From contig JADIYP010000001.1 in the NCBI GenBank assembly GCA_016705235.1, positions 434,001 to 498,000 of the forward strand: DNA of 64,000 nt, in the 5' to 3' direction. The position numbers and the translations under genes were made by a program. Positions within the stretch are counted from its first letter, which is position 1, and the number at the start of each line of letters is the position of its first letter. The DNA is from Candidatus Leptovillus affinis (GTDB lineage: Bacteria > Chloroflexota > Anaerolineae > Promineifilales > Promineifilaceae). Below are positions 35,065-43,602 of the stretch, piece by piece. Under the pieces are notes generated by a model. It worked only from the letters and a program-made list of their open reading frames with translations. It had not been told where the DNA came from and searched no databases.

Positions 35065-35244
35065 TTGTGTCATGTGCTGGGGATCATGCAGGTAGACGGC
35101 GGCTTTTGGGGATCTGGCGATCAGTTACGGCCGTCGTCTACCCGTCATTTTGCCAAAAGATGGGTGGCTATTTTCCCCACCTTCCGAAAATGAACATCAC
35201 AAGGAGGCAGTTGTGATGCATGATTTTTACTGCTTCAGCGCAGG

Positions 35245-36495
35245 TTACACCCACCCGCGCAAACGAACTGCCTGAGCAACACGATCCACGGCCACCAGGT
35301 AAGCTGCGACACGATTGTTTACTTTCTTGGCATCAGCCATGTGGTGGACGGCGTTGTAGGCGGCGGTCATTTTTTGATCGAGCCGTTCATGAACCATCGG
35401 CGCCGACCAATAATATTGGTAGGCGTTTTGCACCATCTCAAAGTACGAGACGGTAACGCCACCGGCGTTACATAGGAAGTCGGGCATAACGTAAACGCCA
35501 TTTTTGTATAGGATGTCATCGGCTTCAGGTGTTGTGGGACCATTGGCCAGTTCGGCGGTCATTTTGGCTTTGATGTTGGCGGCGTTGCGGGCGGTGATGA
35601 CGTTTTCCAAGGCGGCCGGGGCCAGGACGACCACTTCCAGTTCCAACAGTTGTTCGTTGGTGATGGTTTGCGCGCCCGGGAAGCCCAGGACAGAGCCAGT
35701 TTGGGCTTTGTGGGTTTTAACATCCGCTGCCCGCAGCCCATCCCAATTGAGAATCCCGCCCCGCGAATCGCTGACGGCCACTACTTTCATACCTAACAAT
35801 TCTTCAGCCAGCGAGTGATAAAAAGAGCCAGCGTTGCCATACCCCTGAATGGCGCAGGTTGCCCCGGCCAATTCAATGCCCAACACTTTGGCTGCTTCGC
35901 GGGTAACATAGATACCGCCGCGCGCGGTGGCATCGTCGCGGCCGGCCGAGCCACCCAGAGGCAGCGGCTTGCCCGTGATCACGCCCGGCTCACGATGGCC
36001 AACCAGCATGTCATATTCGTCCATCATCCAGGCCATAATTTGGGGGTTGGTATAGACGTCCGGGGCGGGCACATCTTTAGTCAGGCCAACATAGCGGGCG
36101 ATGCAGCGCATATAACCACGACTGAGCCGTTCCAATTCTCCCGGCGACAGCTCGCGCGGGTCGCACACCACGCCTCCTTTACCACCACCCAGCGGAATGT
36201 CCACAACGGCCGTTTTCCAGGTCATCCAGGCTGCCAGGGCGCGCACGGTGTCGATGGTCTCCTCCCAGTGAAAGCGGAGACCGCCTTTAGCCGGGCCACG
36301 GGCATCGTTATATTGCACCCGATACCCACGAAAAACGCGGGTACGGCCGTCATCCATTTTAACGGGTATCGTAAAATGAAATTCACGCATTGGCTCGCGC
36401 AAAAAAGCATGCATGTCGGGATCGAGTTGCAATATGCGGGCAGCTTCGTCCAATTGCGCCTGGGCGATAGCAAAAGGATTAAGATTTTCGCTCAT
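35245..36495 (-). CDS. gdhA2: glutamate dehydrogenase, paralogue 2
   Basis: 416 aa, the same length as paralogue 1 and largely alignable (start MSENLNPFAIAQAQLDEAAR, GPAKGGLRFHW, PLGGGKGGVVCDP, CAIQGYGNAGSFYHSLAEE). AAAGGAGCTTAACC precedes the ATG. Differences cluster in the nucleotide-binding half (VVAVSDSRGGI versus VVAVSDEYGGI), so the copies may differ in cofactor or regulation. The 380-bp spacer suggests separate promoters. A tandem duplication is the simplest origin. Confidence 0.93.
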   Translation of the reverse strand: MSENLNPFAIAQAQLDEAARILQLDPDMHAFLREPMREFHFTIPVKMDDGRTRVFRGYRVQYNDARGPAKGGLRFHWEETIDTVRALAAWMTWKTAVVDIPLGGGKGGVVCDPRELSPGELERLSRGYMRCIARYVGLTKDVPAPDVYTNPQIMAWMMDEYDMLVGHREPGVITGKPLPLGGSAGRDDATARGGIYVTREAAKVLGIELAGATCAIQGYGNAGSFYHSLAEELLGMKVVAVSDSRGGILNWDGLRAADVKTHKAQTGSVLGFPGAQTITNEQLLELEVVVLAPAALENVITARNAANIKAKMTAELANGPTTPEADDILYKNGVYVMPDFLCNAGGVTVSYFEMVQNAYQYYWSAPMVHERLDQKMTAAYNAVHHMADAKKVNNRVAAYLVAVDRVAQAVRLRGWV

Positions 36496-36697
36496 CGGTT
36501 AAGCTCCTTTTGGCTTGTTGAGGCTGCAACGTAAGCTCTGATGTCGGTCTTTCCTCGCACGAATAAACAATTCTGACCCTGGCATTGTACAAAATTGTCC
36601 TTTGCCGCGTATACTGACAAATGTCATTTTCGCTTCACAATCGCCAACCGCTCTGGTAAACTTCTGCCAAATTGTCCGTTTTTAACAGAAGGAGCCT

Positions 36698-37513
36698 ATG
36701 ATCCAACAACTCATTCCAGCATTCCTTATTAGCAGCGGCATTGCCTCGCTGGCTTATTGGCGCCAATCTTTATCCAGGTCAGGCGTGATAGGGGCTTTAC
36801 TTGTCGGCACACTCACGTTTGGCTTGGGCGGCTGGTTTTGGGGAGTGCTTTTGGGCATATTTTTTGTTAGCTCCAGCTTGCTTTCACATTTTAAAGAAGG
36901 GGAAAAGCGCGAAGCGGCGGAAAAATTTGAGAAGGGGCATCGGCGAGATTTTGGTCAGGCCATGGCCAATGGCGGCCTGGGCGCGCTGATAGCCATGGCC
37001 AATGCCCTCCTACCATCGCCGGTCTGGTTCTATTTATTTACCGGCGTGATGGCTACCGTAACGGCCGACACCTGGGCGACAGAACTGGGAACCCTAAGCA
37101 AAAATCCGCCTCGGCTGATCACCACCGGGGATGTGGTGGAAGTGGGTACATCTGGCGGCGTTTCGGGCCTGGGCACGGCCGTTTCCATGATTGGCGGCTT
37201 CATCATCGGTCTGGCAGGCGGGCTGCTGAGCCGGCGCAAACCCGTCTGGCAGCTTGCGTTGATTGGGGCGCTGAGCGGTCTGGCCGGTTCGTTGTTCGAC
37301 AGCTTGCTTGGCGCAACTGTGCAGCAAATTTTTTATTGCGACCAATGCCAGAAAGAAACAGAACGCCACCTGCACCGCTGCGGCCAAAAAACGCGCCCTG
37401 TGCGCGGTTTTGCCTGGTTGAATAATGATGTTGTCAATTTATTGGCTTCTGTTGTTGGGGGCATCACGGCCGTTTTGTTCTGGCTGCTCTTCCGTCGGAG
37501 ACAAACCACATGA
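36698..37513 (+). CDS. DUF92 family membrane protein (VTE6-like)
   Basis: 271 aa, about six helices. Family signatures: 'TADTWATELGTLSKNPPRLI' near residue 120 and GLAGSLFDSLLGATVQQ near 190. A Cys/His patch (FYCDQCQKETERHLHRC) follows, common in DUF92 proteins. Plant VTE6 of this family phosphorylates phytyl phosphate; a prenyl-phosphate kinase role is suggested by homology only. AGAAGGAG precedes the ATG. Its stop overlaps the next start (ATGA). Confidence 0.85.
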   Translation: MIQQLIPAFLISSGIASLAYWRQSLSRSGVIGALLVGTLTFGLGGWFWGVLLGIFFVSSSLLSHFKEGEKREAAEKFEKGHRRDFGQAMANGGLGALIAMANALLPSPVWFYLFTGVMATVTADTWATELGTLSKNPPRLITTGDVVEVGTSGGVSGLGTAVSMIGGFIIGLAGGLLSRRKPVWQLALIGALSGLAGSLFDSLLGATVQQIFYCDQCQKETERHLHRCGQKTRPVRGFAWLNNDVVNLLASVVGGITAVLFWLLFRRRQTT

Positions 37514-38442
37514 AAAAAGAGCGTTGTCCAAACGGATTTTCGTTACAACACATCTTAAAAGCCAGCAACCGCGCTATCACCCGCATTGCCTGGTCGCCAG
37601 ACGGCCGTCTGCTCGCCTCTGCCTCTTACGACCAATCAGTCCGCCTGTGGGACATTACCACTGGCAAAGAACAACGCGAGATTACCGGCTACAGCGGCTC
37701 CGTCTTTACCGTGGCGATCACGCCAGATGGGCAGCAAGTTGTTTCCGCCTCTAAAAATTCCTTAAAGATTTGGGACGTTACCGGGCCAATTCGGCCGCAA
37801 ACATTGCGCGGACACCAGGATTATGTCTACACAGCGGCTGTATCGCCAGACGGCCGTTTCATCGTCTCTGGCGCTTACGACCAGACAGTAAAATTTTGGG
37901 ACCTATCGATCGGCGCAGAACTGGCCTCCTTACGCGGCCATCATGGGCGCATTGGCTGCGTGATGGTCAGCCCAGACGGCCGTATGGCTATCTCCGGCGC
38001 AGGCGACAACCTGGTGATGTTCTGGGACATGGCCTCATTCACGCCTTTGCGTACGCTTTCGGGGCATAAGGGCGAGGTGTTATCGCTGGCGATGACCCAA
38101 AAGGGCGAAACGCTGGCCACCGGCAGCCACGATGGCACGGTGCGCTTGTGGCAGCCAGAAAGCGGCGAACTGCTGCACGTGTTAACCGATCATGCTGGGC
38201 CGGTAACGGCCGTATCCTTCACCCACAACGATCAATTTCTGGCCAGCAAATCGGCCGACAGCACCGTGCGCCTCTGGCGCTGCGCCGATTGGCAGACGGT
38301 GGCCATTTTGGAAGAAACGCACTCATCGTTTGCGTTTGCCGGTCTGGCTTTTCAACCAAACGGTAATTTGCTGGCCAGCCTGGGTGATAAAGACACCGTC
38401 ATTCGTATCTGGGCGCTGGACTTTGCGGTCTGGCAAAAATAA
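37510..38442 (+). CDS. WD40 repeat protein (single beta-propeller)
   Basis: 310 aa made entirely of WD40 repeats, about seven blades, each ending in a (L/F)WD/LW-type strand (VRLWDITTG, LKIWDVTGP, VKFWDLSIG, VMFWDMASF, VRLWQPESG, VRLWRCADW, IRIWALDFA). No signal peptide or enzymatic domain, so presumably a cytoplasmic scaffold. Translationally coupled to the DUF92 gene by ATGA overlap. Several blades carry the ACGGCCGT octamer as PDGR, at the usual Asp-Gly turn, showing how the octamer tracks tolerated codons. Confidence 0.88.
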   Translation: MKKERCPNGFSLQHILKASNRAITRIAWSPDGRLLASASYDQSVRLWDITTGKEQREITGYSGSVFTVAITPDGQQVVSASKNSLKIWDVTGPIRPQTLRGHQDYVYTAAVSPDGRFIVSGAYDQTVKFWDLSIGAELASLRGHHGRIGCVMVSPDGRMAISGAGDNLVMFWDMASFTPLRTLSGHKGEVLSLAMTQKGETLATGSHDGTVRLWQPESGELLHVLTDHAGPVTAVSFTHNDQFLASKSADSTVRLWRCADWQTVAILEETHSSFAFAGLAFQPNGNLLASLGDKDTVIRIWALDFAVWQK

Positions 38443-38495
38443 ACGGCCGTTCCCTTCCCCTGCTTTGCGCGCAGTTTGGGAAGGAAACGGCCGTT
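38442..38495. terminator. bidirectional hairpin between convergent genes, built on two ACGGCCGT copies
   Basis: AACGGCCGTTCCCTTCCC (38442-38459) pairs with GGGAAGGAAACGGCCGTT (38478-38495) with one mismatch; an inner CTGC/GCAG stem sits in the loop. Located just after the WD40 stop and before the VIT-VWA stop. Confidence 0.6.
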
Positions 38496-38517
38496 TCATC
38501 TCTTATCTGCCAGTTTT

Positions 38518-40899
38518 TTACCGTTGTTTACTCGACCAACGGCCGTAACGCGCCAACACCAACCCCGTCACTAAAAACAACGGCATCACCATCATGGTGG
38601 CGCATAGGCCAGTTTTAGCCGAGGACGATTCCGGCGCTGCCGGGCTGGCGGCGATGGGTGTAGCTTCGATGACGGGAACGGCCGTGTCCATCCCCGTTTC
38701 ATCCGGGAACACAGCGGTGGGCAAGACGGCCGTATCCACCCCCGCGCCTTCTTCCACAATTTCATACGCCTGATCGCCAATCACCACCAGCACGCGCGGG
38801 CCAATCGCCAGATATTGACCCATCTGCGGCACAGCGGCCAGCAAATCAAAGTACGCCTCGCTGGCAAAACCAATCGGCTGCGGCGTCGTTCGTTCCGGAT
38901 CGTATGCCGTGTCCAGCCAAACCCCATTGCGCAAGACAAAGGTTTTGCTGCCCACAACCTGCACCTGTCCGGTTGTATCGGCGGCAACTTCGCCTGGCAC
39001 AGCGGGCGCACCGGCTCCGGCGGTCATTGTCGGCAGGGCCATGGGCGCTTCGGCGGCGGCCATGTCGGCGGAGGCGGCCGCTTCTTCAACTGCGCCTTCC
39101 GTCACCGCCCGCGTCGCCTCCACGGCATTGGTGGCAATGCCCTCCCGCCCGGTCTGGGTGAAAATGTCATCCTCTTCAATCAGATAACTCGTGTAGGGCG
39201 TGATGATGCCATACCGGATGGACAAATTCACCACGCTTTGCACCAATTCCGGCTCTTCGCCGCGCAGCCGAATCTCGCGCAGCAGGTTGCCGATAGCCCG
39301 TGTCGCCCACAGGCGGGGAATGAAGTCATCGCCGCCCTGGGTGCGGAACATGTTGTCCTGGTAGGTAAAGACCTGCGGCTCGCCGTTGACTGTGCCGCGC
39401 AGGGTGATGGTCGCCGGGCCGCCATCGCGGTATCGCCCCGCCAGCACCAACTGCGTACCGGCAAACAGGTCGGGCAGCGTAGCCGGGTACATCTGTTCGG
39501 CCGTTATGCCGCCAAAATCCAGGCTGATGTCGGCCAGGACAGGCGTGCTGACTTTGGCGTAAAAGCTGCTAACTTCTTCGTCAATGGATTGGAACGGCCG
39601 TACATACGTCGTCGTTCCGCGATGATTTTCCGCCAGGGCATCCAGCAGGTTGGGGTCTACATCATCGCCCACGCCAAAGGCAAACAGACGCGCATTGGCG
39701 GGCATGGCCTGCCCAACCGCATCCAGCAGCAGCGGCGTCTCCACGATGCCTTCTGTCGCCAACCCATCCGTCAGGAAAATGATGGTTGTCGGGCGCTGCG
39801 GGTCTACCATGTTGGCCGCTTCCAGCAGCGCCTGGCTGATATTGGTCCCGCCCAGCGCTTCCAGGCTGTTGATGAATGCCTGATAATTGCCCGGCTGCAC
39901 GGCCGTCACCAGATCTGGCTGGTAGGTGCGGACGCCAGTGCTAAACGGCACAATGTTGAAGCGATCACCGGCCTTCAGGTGCTCAATCACGTAGGTAGCC
40001 GCTTCCTGCGCCTGTTGAATTTTCTCCCCTTCCATGCTGCCGGAGGTATCCATCACCAAAATCACGTCTTTGGCAATCACCTCGGTGGCTTCGACGCTCG
40101 GGGCCACCAGCAGCAAGAAGAAACCATCCTCGCCCGCTTCCTTATAACTGAGCAAATTCAGGCCGATGTCTTCCGGGGAAACCGTGATGTACAACTCAAA
40201 ATCCTGGTTAGCGACTACATTGCTGTCCTCGTAACCCACCACCGCCCGGAAATCCCCCTCGCGGCTGACAGCCACGGGATGGCTGGGCGAATAGATGGCC
40301 CGGATAGCCTCGTTGCTGCGCACATCGGCGCGAATGTTTTGCGTGCCAAGAGGCGCGTTGGTGTACAGCTTGGTGGACTGAGGGAATACGTAATGGATCA
40401 CGCCGCTTTCGGCCGGCAAGACCTGGGTGTACTCAATTTCTATGCGGCGCTGATCGTGGGGCGGGATAGGAAAAACGTTGGCCTGGACAGCCTGAGCGCC
40501 CACATATTCCAGCAAGGCCGGATCGCGCAGTTGGCGCACGATGTTGTCGTAGATTTGCCGCGCTTCGTCGCGCTGCAAGATTTTGGCCTCGATGGGTTGG
40601 CCATCTACCCACATGGTAAGCTGATTGATGGCCGCGCCTTCGGGCAGGGGGAAGAGGTACGTGCCTTCCAGCAGCCAATCGTTGTTGTTGACAAATAGCT
40701 GGTCGATGTGGGTGACAGCGATTTGATTTTCAATGCTGACATCGACACGCTGATACTCAATGGTCAGGCCGTCACTGAAGGGCGGGGGCGGCAAAATAGG
40801 CGGCTCGATGGGGATAGGGGTTCCCTGAGCGTATGCCAGACTGCCGGTTCCCAGCAAAAACAACACAACGGTGAACAGTAAAACGATCGATTTTTTCAT
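38518..40899 (-). CDS. VIT and von Willebrand A domain surface protein
   Basis: 793 aa. Signal peptide (1-25), VIT domain (about 45-165; VDGQPIEAKILQRDEARQIYDN is the core, given in part), VWA domain (about 275-450) with intact MIDAS DTSGSM (Asp284, Ser286, Ser288) and TDG later, a low-complexity Ala-rich stretch (about 600-650), and a C-terminal helix ending in positive charge (RYGRWSSKQR). This is an inter-alpha-trypsin-inhibitor-like layout anchored in the membrane, domains outside. Ligand unknown; adhesion or metal-dependent binding is likely. Resembles a PEP/sortase-like tail only loosely. Confidence 0.88.
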   Translation of the reverse strand: MKKSIVLLFTVVLFLLGTGSLAYAQGTPIPIEPPILPPPPFSDGLTIEYQRVDVSIENQIAVTHIDQLFVNNNDWLLEGTYLFPLPEGAAINQLTMWVDGQPIEAKILQRDEARQIYDNIVRQLRDPALLEYVGAQAVQANVFPIPPHDQRRIEIEYTQVLPAESGVIHYVFPQSTKLYTNAPLGTQNIRADVRSNEAIRAIYSPSHPVAVSREGDFRAVVGYEDSNVVANQDFELYITVSPEDIGLNLLSYKEAGEDGFFLLLVAPSVEATEVIAKDVILVMDTSGSMEGEKIQQAQEAATYVIEHLKAGDRFNIVPFSTGVRTYQPDLVTAVQPGNYQAFINSLEALGGTNISQALLEAANMVDPQRPTTIIFLTDGLATEGIVETPLLLDAVGQAMPANARLFAFGVGDDVDPNLLDALAENHRGTTTYVRPFQSIDEEVSSFYAKVSTPVLADISLDFGGITAEQMYPATLPDLFAGTQLVLAGRYRDGGPATITLRGTVNGEPQVFTYQDNMFRTQGGDDFIPRLWATRAIGNLLREIRLRGEEPELVQSVVNLSIRYGIITPYTSYLIEEDDIFTQTGREGIATNAVEATRAVTEGAVEEAAASADMAAAEAPMALPTMTAGAGAPAVPGEVAADTTGQVQVVGSKTFVLRNGVWLDTAYDPERTTPQPIGFASEAYFDLLAAVPQMGQYLAIGPRVLVVIGDQAYEIVEEGAGVDTAVLPTAVFPDETGMDTAVPVIEATPIAASPAAPESSSAKTGLCATMMVMPLFLVTGLVLARYGRWSSKQR

Positions 40900-40993
40900 G
40901 GCTGCGTCCTCCTTGGACAGGTATTGCCCTTGTCAATACCTTTAAGACGCAGATAGACGGCTTTATGTTCCGGGCAAGCAAGAAATCAGCGGA

Positions 40994-41548
40994 TCAGGGG
41001 GCCGGGATTACCAGAACCTGACCGGCCTGGATGTAGTTGGGATTGAGCAGATTGTTAGCCTGCATGATGGCTTGCACGGGAATGTTGTATTGCTGGGCAA
41101 TTTTGGTCAGGTTTTCGCCGGGTTGGACGGTGTGGGTGATGGGCTGGGGCACGGCCGTTTCCACCATTACCGCCTCCGTAGCCACCGGAACCACTTCTGT
41201 AACCGTGGGTTGAGCGCTGGTGTCTGTGGTATCGGTTGTCAGGGCCGGCAAAAACACCTCGCCAGTCGGCGCGGCTGCCGGAACGGCCGGAACCACTGTT
41301 GGCTCTACAGTGGGAACAGCCAGCGGAGCCGCCGGACTGCCGCCGCCCATGATCGCGGGCACAATGCGCCCAAATATAAGCGAGCGAGACAGAGCCACAA
41401 CACCAAGGATGCCCACAAGAACCAGAACCAACGCGCCAAACTTCACCCATTCACTGCGCGGACTGTCTTGCGGCTGCGTATCTTCAGGTGGCGTGGGGGA
41501 TTGGGAAACGGCCGTTTCCGACCCAGTGTCAGTTACTTCATTTGTCAT
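40994..41548 (-). CDS. membrane-anchored LysM protein
   Basis: 184 aa. A short polar N-terminus, a transmembrane helix (about 36-58), a Val/Pro/Thr-rich spacer, and one LysM domain at the C-terminus (about 138-182: HTVQPGENLTKIAQQYNIPV ... QAGQVLVIPAP). Faces the cell wall side. AGGAGGAAGAT precedes the ATG. Related in plan to the protein at 9501. It precedes the VIT-VWA gene by 94 bp on the same strand, so they may be coexpressed. Confidence 0.85.
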   Translation of the reverse strand: MTNEVTDTGSETAVSQSPTPPEDTQPQDSPRSEWVKFGALVLVLVGILGVVALSRSLIFGRIVPAIMGGGSPAAPLAVPTVEPTVVPAVPAAAPTGEVFLPALTTDTTDTSAQPTVTEVVPVATEAVMVETAVPQPITHTVQPGENLTKIAQQYNIPVQAIMQANNLLNPNYIQAGQVLVIPAP

Positions 41549-41612
41549 CGATCTTCCTCCTATGTTTGTCCATCACCAGAGCTGGTTATCATTGTATCGG
41601 CAATGCCCACAT

Positions 41613-41669
41613 TTTGCCCAACGCCGCAGGCTTTGCCCAACGCCGCAGGCTTTGCCCAACGCCGCAGAC
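41613..41669. repeat. three tandem 19-bp units
   Basis: TTTGCCCAACGCCGCAGGC three times (last copy ends GCAGACT). No spacers. Lies upstream of the LysM gene, within the 400-bp gap before the sigma factor. Confidence 0.85.
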
Positions 41670-41771
41670 TTTTCGGCAATTTCTCATTTGCGGTAAAATA
41701 GATTTTTATCCGTACTGGACACCACGCTCACATATCGCCCACGGCCGTACGAATATCGAGAGTACCTATTA

Positions 41772-41926
41772 CAGACCCCAAGGGTTTGCTTCTGGGGATT
41801 TGGATTATCTGGGCATCAAACCCTTGGGGTCTTGCCAGAGAAACCGAACAGACCCCAAGGGTTTGCTTCTGAGGATTTGGATTATCTGGGCATCAAACCC
41901 TTGGGGTCTTGCCAGAGAAACCCGAA
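41772..41926 (+). repeat. repeat family B, two tandem copies
   Basis: Units of 77 and 78 bp (41772-41848, 41849-41926), differing at a couple of bases. Each has 15-bp arms AGACCCCAAGGGTTT / AAACCCTTGGGGTCT. They end just before the sigma factor start, and the longer reading frame of that gene begins inside the second unit. A short remnant lies at 46631. Confidence 0.92.
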
Positions 41927-41948
41927 CAGTTACCATCGAGAAACTATT

Positions 41949-42647
41949 TTGTCTGAAGTTACACCACAAACCCTGACTTTATCTGGCCTCCGCCACCGCT
42001 GCGCGCAAGAAAGCGACCGCTTCTTCAACCGCCAGGCTTACGATCCCAAATTCTGTTACGAATTGTTTCGCCGGGCTATTTTGCAGCGCGACGATCAGGC
42101 CTGGGCATGTATCTACAGCCAATACCAACGGCTGGTCACGCATTGGGTAGAGCGCCACGCCGCCTATTCCAGCAGCGGCGAAGAAGCGCAATTTTTTATG
42201 AACCGTGCCTTTGAAAAGATGTGGGTGGGCATTTCGCCGGATAAATTCACCACCTTTGAAGACCTGGCCTCGCTTTTGCGCTATTTGCAAATGTGCGTCC
42301 ACAGCGTCATGATCGATTTTGTCCGCCAAAAAGAGTATCGCCTGCGGCTGGAGGCCATCGAGGAAATGCCCCAACCGCTACAGGCGCGAGACACGGCCGT
42401 TGAAGACCATATCAGCGCCGCCCTCTCCCGCACAGAACTGTGGCAGTGGCTGCAAACACAGATCAAAGACGAAAAAGAAGCCCGGGTTATCGACGGCTTA
42501 TTTGTGTTGGGATTGAAACCGCGCGAAGTTCAGGACCTGTACCCCAAAACATTCAGCGATGTCAAAGAAATCTACCGCGTCAAAGAAAACCTCATCGCCC
42601 GTTTGCGCCGCAGCGATGAGGTGAAATCATTTTTCTTGGATGCGTGA
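41949..42647 (+). CDS. ECF-like RNA polymerase sigma factor
   Basis: 232 aa from TTG 41949; an ATG at 41832 would translate the repeat. Sigma region 2 is about residues 35-125 (CYELFRRAILQRDDQAWACI ... WVERHAAYSSS ... EEAQFFMNRAFEKMW ... VHSVMIDFVRQKEYRLRL), region 4 about 160-230 (ELWQWLQTQIKDEKEARVID ... VKEIYRVKENLIARLRRSDE), where the helix-turn-helix is degenerate. It belongs to a divergent sigma-like group. A zinc-motif protein, TPR-CHAT and subtilase follow on the same strand. Start codon is uncertain. Confidence 0.78.
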   Translation: MSEVTPQTLTLSGLRHRCAQESDRFFNRQAYDPKFCYELFRRAILQRDDQAWACIYSQYQRLVTHWVERHAAYSSSGEEAQFFMNRAFEKMWVGISPDKFTTFEDLASLLRYLQMCVHSVMIDFVRQKEYRLRLEAIEEMPQPLQARDTAVEDHISAALSRTELWQWLQTQIKDEKEARVIDGLFVLGLKPREVQDLYPKTFSDVKEIYRVKENLIARLRRSDEVKSFFLDA

Positions 42648-42752
42648 AAAACGCGCAAACCATCGTTTATCTCTCATAGAAGAGAGTATCGAACCCGCTC
42701 CGGCCAACCTACCATTGGAGCAGGGTAAAACAATAACATCAGGAGTGGCGTC

Positions 42753-43337
42753 ATGGACCACATCGAAAACAAATTAGCAGCCCAACTTTATCGTCTCACC
42801 TGCCCTTCCCCTGAGGATTTGGGCGAATTCCACCTGCAAATGCTGCCGCCGCAAAAAGCCGTTGCCATCGCCCAACACCTGCCCGCTTGCCCGCACTGCG
42901 CGCAAGAACTAACCCAACTGCAACACTACCTGAACGAATTAGCCCCAGAAATCAGCTACAGTTTCCGCGAGCAAGTGAAAATCTGGATCGCCCAGCGGCT
43001 GCCCAGCTTTTCTAGCCCAGGTCCGGGCGGCGCGCCAGCTCTGGCATTTCGCGGCCAAACCGACGAGCCGCTTATGTATGAAGCGGGCGAGTATCAACTC
43101 AATATCGAGATTCAAGATGACCCGGCCAAACCCGGCCATAAAACCATTCTCGGTCTGTTGATTGGCGCGGACGAACTGAGTTTCCAGGTGCAGTTATGGC
43201 AAAACGGCCGTCACCTGCAAACCGCCACCATCGACGAACTGGGCAACTTCTTCTTTGCCGCCGTCTTGCCCGGCACCTACGATCTCATCCTGAATCGACT
43301 CACGACTGAAATTCACGTGCAAGCCTTCACTGTTTAA
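42753..43337 (+). CDS. zinc-motif anti-sigma-like protein
   Basis: 194 aa. His42-x3-Cys46-x2-Cys49 (AQHLPACPHCAQEL) is the HxxxCxxC motif of zinc-containing anti-sigma domains, preceded by the helical 'EFHLQMLPPQKAVAIA' as in that fold. The C-terminal half (about 100-194) is beta-rich and ends like a carboxypeptidase-regulatory-type repeat (TIDELGNFFFAAVLPGTYDL). There is no transmembrane helix, so it would be a soluble anti-sigma. It follows the sigma gene by 105 bp and precedes the CHAT gene. Anti-sigma role is inferred from motif plus neighbour. Confidence 0.7.
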   Translation: MDHIENKLAAQLYRLTCPSPEDLGEFHLQMLPPQKAVAIAQHLPACPHCAQELTQLQHYLNELAPEISYSFREQVKIWIAQRLPSFSSPGPGGAPALAFRGQTDEPLMYEAGEYQLNIEIQDDPAKPGHKTILGLLIGADELSFQVQLWQNGRHLQTATIDELGNFFFAAVLPGTYDLILNRLTTEIHVQAFTV

Positions 43338-43602
43338 GCATTGCCAACGCTGCGCCTGTAAAGCGCGCCACACTTTCACGCCCTGACTTGCGGTATAACA
43401 GATCGTATGCCGCCTGTCAGGCGCCCAATACGTCGGCAACCACTCAATCGTCCCCTACCCGACCCGCCCTGATTTTGGCTCAAACCGTCACCAACACAAC
43501 GCGCCGCCCAGACAACCAGGCATTCGCCCCTATTAACGCCCTCGCGCGGCGCGTTGTCGCCAACGGCCGTTGGCAAAACAGTAACCGCAGCAAAACCACA
43601 TC

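Noticed and set aside
38815..40698. 627-codon open frame on the plus strand
   Set aside because: Antisense to the VIT-VWA gene, which has signal peptide, MIDAS and homology; the antisense frame is His/Arg/Gln-rich noise typical of GC-rich genes.
41613..41926. Possible CRISPR near the CHAT gene (type III-E comparison)
   Set aside because: The 19-bp units and the 77-bp units are tandem without spacers, and no gRAMP or other cas gene is in the window.
41832..41948. N-terminal 39 codons of the sigma factor frame
   Set aside because: They translate the tandem repeat B unit; a TTG after the repeat is a better start.
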